Source: Candidatus Accumulibacter regalis (GTDB lineage Bacteria; Pseudomonadota; Gammaproteobacteria; Burkholderiales; Rhodocyclaceae). Taken from it: DNA of 64,000 nucleotides. Below, in pieces: positions 17,107 to 25,886 of this stretch. Both the position numbers and the translations under genes were made by a program. Numbering within the stretch: position 1 is the stretch's first letter; every line of letters starts with the position of its first letter. Below the pieces are notes generated by a model. The model ran no database searches. It had not been told where the DNA came from and saw nothing but the letters and a program-made list of their open reading frames with translations. The stretch lies in contig JEMY01000008.1 in the NCBI GenBank assembly GCA_000585075.1, positions 1-64,000 of the forward strand. The letters are read 5' to 3'.

Positions 17107-17152
17107 ACTGTTAATCCGTAGGTCCCTGGTTCGAGCCCAGGTCGGGGAGCCA
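17107..17152. repeat. att copy 2 (right end of satellite island)
   Basis: This stretch is identical over 46 bases to the 3' part of the tRNA-Asn gene. The upstream tRNA half is missing, so this is an attR scar and not a tRNA gene. Confidence 0.92.
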
Positions 17153-17310
17153 CAGAAAATTCCTAGTAGTACAAGCGCTTAGCCTGCTCTTCGGAGTGGG
17201 CTTTTTTGCGTTCTGGGAGGGCGTCCGGGCCTATACCGACCTAGGGGTGGGTCTGCGGTGTGGGGCAGGGGGCTTGCGCAAGGGAAGGGCTCGGTGGCGG
17301 TACGTTTTGG
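17153..17310 (+). repeat. Flank repeated after att copies 2 and 3
   Basis: About 150 bases after this att copy match those after the third copy (23166-23315): both contain ACAGAAAATTCCTAGTAGTA, a hairpin, GCGTTCTGGG, GGGCCTATACCGACCT and GTGCAAGGGAAGGG-like stretches, with scattered differences. The first att copy lacks this flank. It suggests duplication of the junction or insertion of two related elements. Confidence 0.7.
17181..17207 (+). terminator. Hairpin after att copy 2
   Basis: AGCC-tg-CTC TTCG GAG-tg-GGCT is followed by six T, equivalent to the terminator downstream of the tRNA. Confidence 0.65.
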
Positions 17311-17407
17311 CACAGGAGCGCTCGTGGACGTATCCGCGGCATTCCGGCAGAATATCTCCCACAATAGGCCACCCGGCCAAGTAGCGGCCCATAACGGGAG
17401 GGGCATC

Positions 17408-18622
17408 ATGGCGATCAGGTTCCGCCGACGCATCAAGCTTGCGCCGGGTCTGCATCTCAACGTCAGTGGCAGCGGGCTGAGTCTTTCCGCTGGTCCCAGG
17501 GGCGCCTCGATGACATTTGGCGGGCGGCGCGGCGCCTACATGATCACCGGTATACCGGGAACAGGCCTCTACGCTCGCCAACGCGTCGGCGCCACCGCCC
17601 AACCCCTCAGCCCCGCTACTTCCCCAGCGACCAACAGCTCCGGTACCGGCACCGTTTCCATCACTATCACGGTCGAGAATGACGGAACCGTGGTGTTCCG
17701 GGATGAGGAAGGCAGCGTCCTCGACGACCGGCTCACACGGCGGGCCAAGCAGCAGGCCAAGGACGCCATACAGGAGCTCATGCAGCGCGCCTGCGATGAG
17801 ATCAACAGCCAGGTAGAGACTCTCGAACAGATTCACCATGCCACGCCATCGCCGGACTGGCGTGCCGCCTACGAGCCCCAACCGTATGGCGAACCGAAGC
17901 CTGCGAGGCCGCCACCGCGCAAGTACGGCCTGCTCGACAGGCTGCTCAGCTCCAGACGCGCCGGGGTCGACAAGGAGAACGTTGAGGCGGAGGCAGCCTA
18001 TAACGCCAGCCTTCTGATCTGGAACCGACACCGGCAAGAGCACGAGGCACGTGAGGTTGCTCGCAAGGCCATCATCGAAGAGAGGGTGCTCACTGAACTG
18101 CCGGCTATGGAGATCGTCCTAGAGGAGAGCCTGATGGACATCGTCTGGCCTCGTGAAACAGCCCTGTCCTCAGATATTCGGGACCATGGTCGGGTAGTGA
18201 TGATTGATGTCGATCTGCCGGAGATCGAGGACCTACCAAGGAAGACAGCAGCTGTGCCGGCCAGGGGCTACAAGTTATCCATCAAGGAACTTCCCGGCAC
18301 TCGGCACCAGCAACTCTACATGCGGCACGTCCATGGCATCGGCTTCCGAATCATCGGCGAGGTATTCTTCGTGCTGCCCAAGGCGGAGGAGGTCGTCCTA
18401 TCCGGCTGCACTCAGCGCCCTGACAAGGCCACCGGTGAAGTTCAGGATCAATACGTGTATTCGGTTCGGGTCAATCGGCGCGACTTCGCTGACATCAACT
18501 TCGCCAACCTCAAGGCCATCGATCCCGTGGAGGCTCTCGGTCGATTCGACATCCGTCGGGAAATTGCAAGGGGTGGGCTACTCAGAACGATTGTGCCTTT
18601 TGAAGACCCTGCCGCAGTATGA
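17408..18622 (+). CDS. DUF4236 domain protein
   Basis: The 404-residue protein begins MAIRFRRRIKLAPGLHLNVS, the DUF4236 signature (residues 1-55, ending GIPGTGLYA). The middle is charged and helical (about 85-150), and the C-terminal half is alpha/beta with no family I recognise. GGGAGGGG precedes the ATG. It is the first gene of the second att interval, and its function is unknown. Confidence 0.8.
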   Translation: MAIRFRRRIKLAPGLHLNVSGSGLSLSAGPRGASMTFGGRRGAYMITGIPGTGLYARQRVGATAQPLSPATSPATNSSGTGTVSITITVENDGTVVFRDEEGSVLDDRLTRRAKQQAKDAIQELMQRACDEINSQVETLEQIHHATPSPDWRAAYEPQPYGEPKPARPPPRKYGLLDRLLSSRRAGVDKENVEAEAAYNASLLIWNRHRQEHEAREVARKAIIEERVLTELPAMEIVLEESLMDIVWPRETALSSDIRDHGRVVMIDVDLPEIEDLPRKTAAVPARGYKLSIKELPGTRHQQLYMRHVHGIGFRIIGEVFFVLPKAEEVVLSGCTQRPDKATGEVQDQYVYSVRVNRRDFADINFANLKAIDPVEALGRFDIRREIARGGLLRTIVPFEDPAAV

Positions 18623-18711
18623 GCGAGGGCACTGAGAGCGCCGTGGGGCGATACGGCCAAGCCAAGGTTCGTGTTCAAGAGGTTCTGACCGGTGTCGGGG
18701 GGCTGTCATGG

Positions 18712-20622
18712 GTAGAGTAGAGAACAGGTTTTCGCCTGCCCTCCCTCATCAAACCGTGCATGCGGTTTTCCCGCACACGGCTTTCCGATGTTCTTCACGC
18801 CAAGGCATGCGCCGGGTTCCAGCCCGCCCTGGTAGGGATTTTGTACAGCCCGTGGCGCCGGTAGAGATGAGCACTTGGAAACAGGCGGAAGCCAGTTCCT
18901 CGGTCCTTCACCTTGTGACGCTTCATCAAATGGATCCGCAACCGGTCTTCCGCGTGGTATCTCACTTTGTTCATCGCCTGGCTTGAGTTCCGGTAGTGGA
19001 AGTAGTTTGCCCAGCCTCGCAGGCTGCGGTTCACGGTTCCCGCGACGCCACTCAAAGGGATGGGGGTCAGATTCCTTCCTGTCAGCTCCGTCAGCCTCGC
19101 CTTGATCTTCGTCAGCGATTTATCGGCTGGCCGGACGTTCGGGTACGGTTTTCCAGTCTTGGCCCCTCGACTCATCTGAATCGCGAAACCCAGGAAGTTG
19201 AAGCTTGCTTGGGTGGCGTCCACGATGTGAGTCTTCGCCTCGTTGAGACTGAGGTCCAGACGTTCCAGTACGTAGCGCACCACTTTCAGCGGTTTCTCTA
19301 CATCTTTTCGGCACATGACGACAAAGTCATCCGCGTAACGCACGAGATGTGCGGACAACTTGCCCTTCAGGTGCCGCCGTTGCCATAGTCGGTCGAGAAT
19401 ATGCAGGTAGCAGTTGGCCAGCAGCGGGGAAATCACACCACCTTGCGGCGTCCCCTGACGATTGGCTTTCCCAGCGCCCACGGTCTTCTTCACTCCGTTG
19501 TCGTCCTCGCCGATGACCGGGGCTTTGAGCCATTGCTTGATGAGGTGCAAAATCCCCCCATCGACGATGCGCTCGGCCACCACGGCCAGTAGCTTGGCGT
19601 GCGGAATGCTATCAAAATACTTCGACAGATCGGCGTCTATGACTTGGGTGTAGCCGGCCCAGAGCGCATTGGCAATGTCATCCACCGCATCGTGGGCCGA
19701 TTTCTTCGGCCGGAATCCGTACGAATGCTCGCAGAAATCGGCTTCAAAGATCGGTTCGATGACGAGTTTCACCGCCATTTGCGCAACTCGGTCACGGAGC
19801 GTCGGAATCCCGAGCGGGCGCTGACTGCCATCCGCTTTGGGGATCATGACGCGCCGCACCGGTTGGGCTCGGTAGGTCTTGTCTTTCGGATCACGGGCCA
19901 GGTCCTGCAGGAACGTTTCTACCCCAATGCCGGTTTCTATGGCCTCGAAGCTGACCCCATCAATACCAGGACTGCCTCGGTTGGACCGGACAAGCCGCCA
20001 AGCATGACTGAGGATGTCTTCCCGGCTGATCTTGTCGTAGAGCGCGTAAAAGCGGTAGGCCGGTTCTTGCTTGGCCTTGGCGTAAAGCTTCCTCTGTAGC
20101 GTCCTGATCGTATCTGGGGTGGTTAGCGACATGGCAATCCCTCGATCCTCCGCTCTTCGGTTGCGCAAACAAAGTAGGGTCCCTTCCCTCGACCGGGGTT
20201 ATGTTGTCCCGCGATCTCGATCGGTACTATGAACCCCTCCGACTCCCGCCCGCAGCCGCTGCGCTTTCGTTGCCTTATACGCAGCGGTCGGTGGTCTCCC
20301 CACCCCCACAGACAGGTCTCCAGCACTGGGCAATAAGTCTTCGAGAACATGCCATCCCTGCTACCCCGGGAGTCGATTGACGCCACTTCCGTTATTCCAG
20401 CGTCCATCCAACGGCCTTCCCCTTCTGGCCACAGGGTCGGCTTCTCCGCATAATTTACGAGGCTACTCATAGGTTCACTTGCGTTACGGCCTGCTCCCTT
20501 GCTGCTTGAAAACTCACGACCCCGCGTCACCACGACGCCGCTTCCTCATGCTACCGCGGGGCGTACGGACAACTCCCCGGACGGGACTTCAACCCGCTAG
20601 ACTTACTGCTGTTACTGCGAAC
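18712..20622 (-). mobile_element. Group II intron, apparently complete
   Basis: On the minus strand, the region upstream of the reverse transcriptase has domain I features (AGCGGGTTGAAGTCCCG near 20595 and ACGCAAGTGAACC near 20477). Downstream, AGCCGTGTGCGGG, a GAAA-type loop and CGCATGCACGGTTTG form domain V (18751-18787), followed by the domain VI stem and an end near CTCTAC at 18712. The 5' boundary (about 20622) is estimated; it abuts AAGACCTGACC. Length is about 1.9 kb. Confidence 0.8.
18795..20132 (-). CDS. ltrA: Group II intron reverse transcriptase/maturase
   Basis: The 445-residue protein has RT blocks including RGSPGIDGVSFEAIE, FCEHSYGFRPKKSAHDAV, GTPQGGVISPLLANCYLH and the catalytic RYADDFVV, followed by a maturase X domain (SLRGWANYFHYRNSS). 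No HNH endonuclease domain follows, as is common in bacterial group II introns. It promotes splicing and retrohoming of the surrounding intron. A near-identical but truncated copy is at 22291. Confidence 0.95.
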   Translation of the reverse strand: MSLTTPDTIRTLQRKLYAKAKQEPAYRFYALYDKISREDILSHAWRLVRSNRGSPGIDGVSFEAIETGIGVETFLQDLARDPKDKTYRAQPVRRVMIPKADGSQRPLGIPTLRDRVAQMAVKLVIEPIFEADFCEHSYGFRPKKSAHDAVDDIANALWAGYTQVIDADLSKYFDSIPHAKLLAVVAERIVDGGILHLIKQWLKAPVIGEDDNGVKKTVGAGKANRQGTPQGGVISPLLANCYLHILDRLWQRRHLKGKLSAHLVRYADDFVVMCRKDVEKPLKVVRYVLERLDLSLNEAKTHIVDATQASFNFLGFAIQMSRGAKTGKPYPNVRPADKSLTKIKARLTELTGRNLTPIPLSGVAGTVNRSLRGWANYFHYRNSSQAMNKVRYHAEDRLRIHLMKRHKVKDRGTGFRLFPSAHLYRRHGLYKIPTRAGWNPAHALA

Positions 20623-20624
20623 GG

Positions 20625-20802
20625 TCAGGTCTTTCCTTTTTCCTCCGCGGGCGCTTGCCTTCGTAGTCGGACGATCTTGCTTACCCGCGAGTAGTTGTAA
20701 GCGGAAATAGTCGCCGATTTCGTTGAGGGTGTAGCGACCGCTTGCGAAGGCGGCGGAGATCGCCTCTTCGCGATCCGGATGCACGCGAGCACAGTGAGCC
20801 AA
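20625..20802 (-). pseudogene. Remnant of REP-associated tyrosine transposase (C-terminus)
   Basis: The minus strand encodes HPDREEAISAAFASGRYTLN then EIGDYF in one frame and SRVSKIVR...EEKGKT with a stop in the next frame. This is the usual C-terminal end of RAYT/Y1-type transposases (YTLxEIGxYFGLHYSRVSRIV, ending KGKT). A frameshift separates the parts and the N-terminal catalytic region is absent. The intron begins right after its stop codon. Confidence 0.55.
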
Positions 20803-21199
20803 CGCTTGACAAACTTCAGACCGAGAAATTGATCAGCACCCAGCGGGGGAAATCCAGTTTCACGCCGGCTGATGGCGAGCCGTTGCAGCTTGACCGCGAC
20901 AAAACGACCTTTCGTCCTTTTCCGCGTGCTCTGTGCTAGCCGCCGGCGCCATCCGGCTGAGACCTCTCGCCGGGCCGAAGCCAAGCCAACGCGGCTGGAT
21001 AAGCTGTCGAAAAAACTTACACAGCGTCGCGAAGCGAGATCTTCTTGCGATTGCAAATCACATTACGTCAATGAGTTGCATTTTATGGTGTGAAATTTGC
21101 TTCCATTGTGGCGTGGGCGATATTTGCGGTGCTTGCCCTTATATCCCTGACGCCCGTGGGCCGGCCAGCCGGCGTCTTACGACTCTTGAAGGAAATTCG
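20803..21199. other. Intergenic, upstream region of PEP-CTERM gene
   Basis: No gene is supported. The AT-richer stretch 21050-21150 probably holds the promoter of the PEP-CTERM gene. Confidence 0.4.
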
Positions 21200-22153
21200 A
21201 TGAACGCGATGCTTAGAAAACTTGGGGTGGCGATCGCCGTTGCCGGGTCATGTGCGGCCAGCACGGCTTTTGCCAATGGAGTCGTCGATCTGTGGGCGAT
21301 GTCCAATAGTGGCGATGGAAACTTGTGGACCATTGATGTCGGTGCCAACACCACCACGCTGATCGGTGCACTCAAGGACCCGGTGCTCGGCGACGTGGGC
21401 ACTGGCTGGTCCACGGTTGCCGAGACACCTGACAAGACGCTGTATTTCATGCGGCGATTTCAGTCGGATGTTCACATCTTCAGCCTCGACTCGACCAACA
21501 TCCAGGTCAGCGCCGGCATTATCACCAACGTCGTCAGCCTGGGTTCGACCGGGTTGGGCGGCAACCTCGACGGCTTGACCGCCGGACCCGACGGCAAACT
21601 TTACTTCACGGCTTACGATAACGACCATAGCGCTTTCGCGCGCAACGGACTGTTTCGCTTCGATCCGGGCACCGCGATGACCGACTTCGTCGGGACATTC
21701 GCCGGCAACGGTGGTCCCAGCGGCGTCAATTCCTTCTACACCGATCTGGCCTTCGATCCGCTTACCGGTGATCTCATTGGCACGGGTACCAACGGCAGCG
21801 GTGCTTTCATTCCCTACCGGCTAAGCGGCGCCTCGGTACTTACCGGCAACAACCACGTGTATTCCTACGTCGACGCGTTCGCGTCGTGGAATGCGGCACT
21901 CTTCGATGGCCTGGCCTACAATCGGCTGACCGGCGACCTCTACGCATCAGGCGATAGCGGCGGTGTGTACCAGATCGATCGCACGACCGGGGCAATCATC
22001 CAGAATGTCGGAAACAACGCTGGTTCTGGCGTTGGCACTGACCTCGCGGTCCAGGCCGACACCATTCCGACCGTGCCAGAGCCGGCGACCCTGGTGTTGC
22101 TAGGGCTGGGGTTGGTGGGTATAGGCTTTGGTCGTCGCCAGAAAAAAAGGTAG
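21200..22153 (+). CDS. PEP-CTERM sorting-domain protein, propeller-like
   Basis: The 317-residue protein has a signal peptide (LRKLGVAIAVAGSCAASTAFA, cleaved near residue 25). The mature part has repeated blade-like motifs (LDGLTAGPDGKLYFTAYDND and LAFDPLTGDLIGTGTNG), suggesting a beta-propeller. The C-terminus is a classical PEP-CTERM tail: VPEPATLVLLGLGLVGIGFG followed by RRQKKR. Such proteins are processed by exosortase and sent to the cell surface or matrix. GAAGGAAA precedes the ATG. No exosortase gene is in the window. Confidence 0.9.
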   Translation: MNAMLRKLGVAIAVAGSCAASTAFANGVVDLWAMSNSGDGNLWTIDVGANTTTLIGALKDPVLGDVGTGWSTVAETPDKTLYFMRRFQSDVHIFSLDSTNIQVSAGIITNVVSLGSTGLGGNLDGLTAGPDGKLYFTAYDNDHSAFARNGLFRFDPGTAMTDFVGTFAGNGGPSGVNSFYTDLAFDPLTGDLIGTGTNGSGAFIPYRLSGASVLTGNNHVYSYVDAFASWNAALFDGLAYNRLTGDLYASGDSGGVYQIDRTTGAIIQNVGNNAGSGVGTDLAVQADTIPTVPEPATLVLLGLGLVGIGFGRRQKKR

Positions 22154-22207
22154 GCCCGGGTTGCGGAAGCACCAAACGGGGTCAGGTCTTTCCCGGGGCA
22201 AACACGG

Positions 22208-23092
22208 GTAGAGTAGAGAACAGGTTTTCGCCTGCCCTCCCTCATCAAACCGTGCATGCAGTTTTCCCGCACACGGCTTTCCGATGTTCTTCACGCCAAG
22301 GCATGCGCCGAGTTCCAGCCCGCCCTGGTAGGGACTTTGTACAGCCCGTGACGCCGGTAGAGATGAGCACATGGAAACAGGCGGAAGCCAGTTCCTCGGT
22401 CCTTCACCTTGTGACGCGTCATCAAATGGATCCGCAACCGGTCTTCCGCGTGGTATCTCACTTTGTTCATCGCCTGGCTTGAGTTCCGGTAGTGGAAGTA
22501 GTTTGCCCAGCCTCGCAGGCTGCGGTTCACGGTTCCCGCGACGCCACTCAAAGGGATGGGGGTCAGATTCCGGCCCGTCAGTTCCGTCAGCCTCGCCTTG
22601 ATCTTCGTCAGCGATTTATCGGCTGGCCGGACGTTCGGGTACGGGTTTCCAGTCTTGGCCCCTCGACTCATCTGAATCGTGAAACCCAGGAAATTGAAGC
22701 TTGCTTGCGTGGCGTCCACGATGCGGGTCTTCGCCTCGTTGAGACTGAGGTCCAGACGTTCCAGTACGTAGCGCACCACTTTCAGCGGTTTCTCTACATC
22801 TTTTCGGCACATGACGACAAAGTCATCCGCGTAACGCACGAGATGTGCGGACAACTTGCCCTTCAGGTGCCGCCGTTGCCATAGTCGGTCGAGAATATGC
22901 AGGTAGCAGTTGGCCAGCAGCGGGGAAATCACACCACCTTGCGGCGTCCCCTGACGATTGGCTTTCCCACCGCCCACGGTCTTCTTCACTCCGTTGTCGT
23001 CTTCGCCGATGACCGGGGCTTTGAGCCATTGCTTGATGAGGTGCAGAATCCCCCCATCGACGATGCGCTCGGCCACCACGGCCAGTAGCTTG
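22208..23092 (-). mobile_element. Truncated second group II intron copy
   Basis: The 3' part of the same intron (domains IV to VI and most of the maturase) is repeated here with few differences from 18712-19600. Homology stops at about 23092, 27 bases before the third att copy. The 5' half, including domain I and the N-terminal reverse transcriptase, is missing. Confidence 0.88.
22291..23092 (-). pseudogene. Truncated group II intron maturase
   Basis: About 267 C-terminal residues remain, from KLLAVVAERIVDGGILHLIK to the end, including YADD and the X domain. The open frame runs back into the att sequence, giving a spurious N-terminus APRPGLEPGTYGLTVE that is tRNA-derived, not protein-coding. 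Not expected to be functional. Confidence 0.9.
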
Positions 23093-23119
23093 GCCGCCAT
23101 AGAAATCGCCGTGAGTTCG

Positions 23120-23165
23120 ACTGTTAATCCGTAGGTCCCTGGTTCGAGCCCAGGTCGGGGAGCCA
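23120..23165. repeat. att copy 3 (right end of second island)
   Basis: This is a third exact 46-base copy of the tRNA-Asn 3' end. It is joined on the left to the broken intron and on the right to the flank also found after copy 2. Confidence 0.92.
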
Positions 23166-23193
23166 CAGAAAATTCCTAGTAGTACAAGCGCTT

Positions 23194-23220
23194 AGCTCAG
23201 CCCACAAGGCTGGGCTTTTT
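23194..23220 (+). terminator. Hairpin after att copy 3
   Basis: AGCTCAGCC and GGCTGGGCT form a stem with a CACAA loop, followed by a T run. Confidence 0.65.
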
Positions 23221-23725
23221 GCGTTCTGGGCGGGCTTCCGGGCCTATACCGACCTGGGGGTGGGTCTGTCGGTGCGGGGCAGGGGGTTTGTGCAAGGGAA
23301 GGGCGACGGCGCGGTGGAGGCATGTGAGTGTGCGGCCGGGTGGGTCCGTGGTGGCGCCTCTCGGCTGGTCGGCGTTCTGGCGGCACCGTTGCCGGTCGGC
23401 GACCATCGATCTGCTGCCGGCCTCATGCCAAGCGATTTACTTCCGGCCGGCCGGCCCTACAGTCGGCATGGTGACCGTCATTGTGACGATTCATTCCAAC
23501 AACGTTTATCTGCCACGAGTCGTTAGCGTTTCGACCGGGGCCACTGCGGCGGCTGATAAACACGATTCTTTAGCACCCGAGGCCCCCGATGGATGAACCG
23601 TTCGAGATCGAAGCACGCGGCGTTTCAAGGGCCACTGCCCGCAACCTCCCAAGCTGCCCATCGCCGCCTGGATCAACCCACCCAAGCAGGAGAACGCGCC
23701 GACGAAAATAGACGATCATTGCTCA
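23221..23725. other. Intergenic, no supported gene
   Basis: The first 95 bases repeat the flank of att copy 2. The rest has only short frames on both strands without family character. Confidence 0.4.
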
Positions 23726-24139
23726 CTAAATTAATGTGCATCGGTGTCTCAAAGTCATTGACACGCTCCGCTCATCCACCGGCGTCGTCTTTGCCTTTGG
23801 CGGCGCAACGATACCGGGAGCACGAAGGACCATCAGAAGATGGCCGAGTGCGGCGCTCAGGTTGCGACGATCACGATGGGTTGGGCCGGTGCAGCGGCAT
23901 CGCGGAAGATGGCTATCAAGGAATTCGTAAACAACGGATTCGTCGATGCGTCGCAAGCATCGACGCCGACGGTGCATCCATTGCGCGAAATGGGCAATGC
24001 CGCGTAGGCAGTTTTTGAACGTGGAGGCAGCGTAGCCGCGGTCAGTCAGGTACTGCTTGTAGGCATCAACGTAGGGCGCCAACGGCCCCTTGGCGAGCCA
24101 GTCGATTCGGTCGGGTCGAGATGTTCGTTCGTTTGCCAT
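23726..24139 (-). pseudogene. Truncated tyrosine recombinase (N-terminal part)
   Basis: The frame starts MANERTSRPDRIDWLAKGPL after AAGGAG and shows the SAM-like core-binding domain of transposon-borne tyrosine recombinases (PYVDAYKQYLTDRGYAASTF then HFAQWMHRR). The catalytic domain is missing; homology ends near 23770. A relic of a multi-recombinase type element is likely. Confidence 0.7.
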
Positions 24140-24403
24140 GATGGTCTCCTTGTGTGGGACCATCACTGCACCTTGCAGCGAAAACTATGTCGAGACCTAC
24201 ATCACCCCGCGTCGCCAAATCCACTGCCGCTACGGCGCCTCAGTGATTCTCGTCGCACCAACTGCACATAGTTTCAAACTGTGCATAGGGGGGATAGGCG
24301 ACCGGCCGCAATTGGCCGTCAGCTGCCCACCGCAATAAAATGACAAATGCCTGTTCCATCGGTTGATCGGTTGTTGTGTCTATCGCTACAGCAAGAAACT
24401 TGT

Positions 24404-24703
24404 TCAGACCAGCACTTCCAGCCCCTTGCGCTCAATCACAGAAAGCAATCGTGCCGCAGCACCACTGGGCTTCTTATCGCCGTTTTCCCACTTCTGAACG
24501 GTAGAAATGCTGGCGTTGAGGTAGGCGGCGAATACAGCCTGGCTGATGTGCAGGTTCTCTCGCAAGCGCCGGATCATTTCCGCCGTGTAGGCCGGAGGTG
24601 GCAGGCATTGCGTTTCAAAGTCACGCAATGTTTGCTTGTTCACAGCGCCAACGTCATGCAAACCACGCATCGTTTCCAGTGCTTCGTTAATCATTCGGCT
24701 CAT
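24404..24703 (-). CDS. HTH antitoxin (HigA/NadS-like)
   Basis: The 99-residue protein has an XRE helix-turn-helix in its C-terminal half (LRENLHISQAVFAAYLNAS then ISTVQKWENGDKKPSG). It overlaps the end of the upstream toxin gene by 17 bases. Together they form a toxin-first type II module beside a Tn3 resolvase. It should both neutralise the toxin and repress the pair. Confidence 0.85.
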   Translation of the reverse strand: MSRMINEALETMRGLHDVGAVNKQTLRDFETQCLPPPAYTAEMIRRLRENLHISQAVFAAYLNASISTVQKWENGDKKPSGAAARLLSVIERKGLEVLV

Positions 24704-25067
24704 GTTGCACCTCCATCAATTCGTTAGCTTTCAACGCAGCTTCAATCTGCTCGTTACTGAGCATGACTAAATTGCTCGCGAGGCTCTGGTAAATCCCCAG
24801 CTCGCGCTGGGTAATGTTGTCGCGGTCCTTCTTCTCAAACCCAAAAAGAAAGTACAGCGTGCCAGCGAACCGGGTGGCCAGCAGAGTGCGTGTGCTACCG
24901 CTTTTGCCTCGCCCAGGGAGCCCTACTCTCTGCTTGAACAGGTTGCTCCCCAGATCCGCATCGATCAGCCCACGTTCCATATCGGCGATGGCCTTAAACA
25001 AGGCGGTGTTGGTGACGCCAGCTTTCCCAGCCCAACGATCAAATACCCGTGTCTTGAAAACTCTCAT
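24687..25067 (-). CDS. RelE-type toxin (COG4737/PF06296-like)
   Basis: The 126-residue protein begins MRVFKTRVFDRWAGKAGVTN and includes LGSNLFKQRVGLPGRGKSGS and LYFLFGFEKKDRDNI, the pattern of the RelE family of phage and transposon toxins. A ribosome-dependent mRNA interferase activity is inferred from the family. It is transcribed away from the Tn3 resolvase gene. Confidence 0.85.
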   Translation of the reverse strand: MRVFKTRVFDRWAGKAGVTNTALFKAIADMERGLIDADLGSNLFKQRVGLPGRGKSGSTRTLLATRFAGTLYFLFGFEKKDRDNITQRELGIYQSLASNLVMLSNEQIEAALKANELMEVQHEPND

Positions 25068-25238
25068 GGCTCATTGTATCACTTAGTGCAACACGGTCAA
25101 TGACCGGCGCAACTCCGGGGCGAATCTGGCCAACTTGAATAGCCAAATGGTTAGTGGACAATTTACATCGTGTTTCGCTTTATTGGCCATATCATCTATA
25201 GTTGGCCAAGTTCCGTATACCCATCTTGGCCAGGCTCC
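25068..25238. promoter_or_regulatory. Probable Tn3 res site and divergent promoters
   Basis: This stretch lies between divergent toxin and resolvase genes. TTGGCCA-type half-sites recur in both orientations (CTGGCCAACTTG at 25127, ATTGGCCATAT at 25182, AGTTGGCCAAG at 25200, CTTGGCCAGG at 25224), as expected for resolvase subsites. Confidence 0.6.
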
Positions 25239-25856
25239 ATGAAAGTCGCCCGCATCTATCTCCGCGTCAGCACCGATGAACAGGACCTCACCCGCCAAGC
25301 CGAGATCGAGCACAGTACCCGGGCGGCCGATTACTACGTCGCCGGTGTCTACCGTGAGAAAGCATCCGGTGCCCGCGCCGACCGGCCTGAACTACTGCGG
25401 ATGATCGCCGATCTGCAACCGGGCGAAGTGGTGGTCGCCGAGAAGATCGACCGCATCAGCCGACTCCCATTGGCCGAGGCCGAGCAACTGGTTGGCTCGA
25501 TCCGGGCCAAAGGGGCGCGGCTGGCCGTACCGGGTTTGGTCGATCTCTCCGACTTGGCGGCTGACGCCGACGGCGTCGCCAAGATCGTGCTGGAGTCGGT
25601 GCAGGAACTTCTGCTCAGGCTGGCCCTGCAAATGGCTCGCGACGACTACGAGACACGCCGCGAGCGGCAGCGCCAAGGTGTGCAACTGGCCAAGGCGTCC
25701 GGCAAATACACCGGTCGGAAGCCGGATGCCACCACACACCAGCGCATTGTTGCCCTGCGCCAGGCGGGCCATACGATCCAGAAAACCGCCAAGCTGGCCG
25801 GGTGTAGCGAAAGCCAGGTCAAACGAATTTGGGCCATGCACCAAGGCAAGCCGTAA
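25239..25856 (+). CDS. tnpR: Tn3-family resolvase (serine recombinase)
   Basis: The 205-residue protein starts MKVARIYLRVSTDEQDLTRQ with the catalytic Ser in RVST. VVAEKIDRISR corresponds to the second family motif, and a C-terminal helix-turn-helix (HTIQKTAKLAGCSESQVKRI) binds res. It resolves cointegrates of the transposon. tnpA follows 30 bases downstream on the same strand. Confidence 0.93.
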   Translation: MKVARIYLRVSTDEQDLTRQAEIEHSTRAADYYVAGVYREKASGARADRPELLRMIADLQPGEVVVAEKIDRISRLPLAEAEQLVGSIRAKGARLAVPGLVDLSDLAADADGVAKIVLESVQELLLRLALQMARDDYETRRERQRQGVQLAKASGKYTGRKPDATTHQRIVALRQAGHTIQKTAKLAGCSESQVKRIWAMHQGKP

Positions 25857-25886
25857 GGGTGTAGCCGCCGTTCTACGGAAGCACGC

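Larger units (their letters stand above)
213..17152. mobile_element. Integrated phage-satellite-like island (PICI-like)
   Basis: The island is bounded by the tRNA-Asn att copy at 243 and its repeat at 17107. It carries an integrase, a HigBA pair, an AlpA-like HTH gene, DUF1376, helicase and primase genes and a small terminase subunit, mostly in one leftward cluster, plus XRE repressor-type genes. I find no capsid, portal, protease, large terminase or tail gene. Size, layout and a lone small terminase resemble phage-inducible chromosomal islands, which redirect a helper phage's packaging. That assignment is inference; a decayed prophage is the main alternative. Confidence 0.65.

Noticed and set aside
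17107-17152. Additional tRNA-Asn genes at 17107 and 23120
   Set aside because: Only the 3' 46 bases are present. The acceptor 5' strand and D arm are missing, so these are att scars.
213-17152. Complete prophage
   Set aside because: No capsid, portal, large terminase, tail or lysis genes can be found; only integration, regulation, replication and a small terminase are present.
22291-23166. Maturase with N-terminus APRPGLEPGTYGLTVE
   Set aside because: The N-terminal residues come from translating the tRNA-derived att sequence; only the maturase part from about 23092 is genuine.
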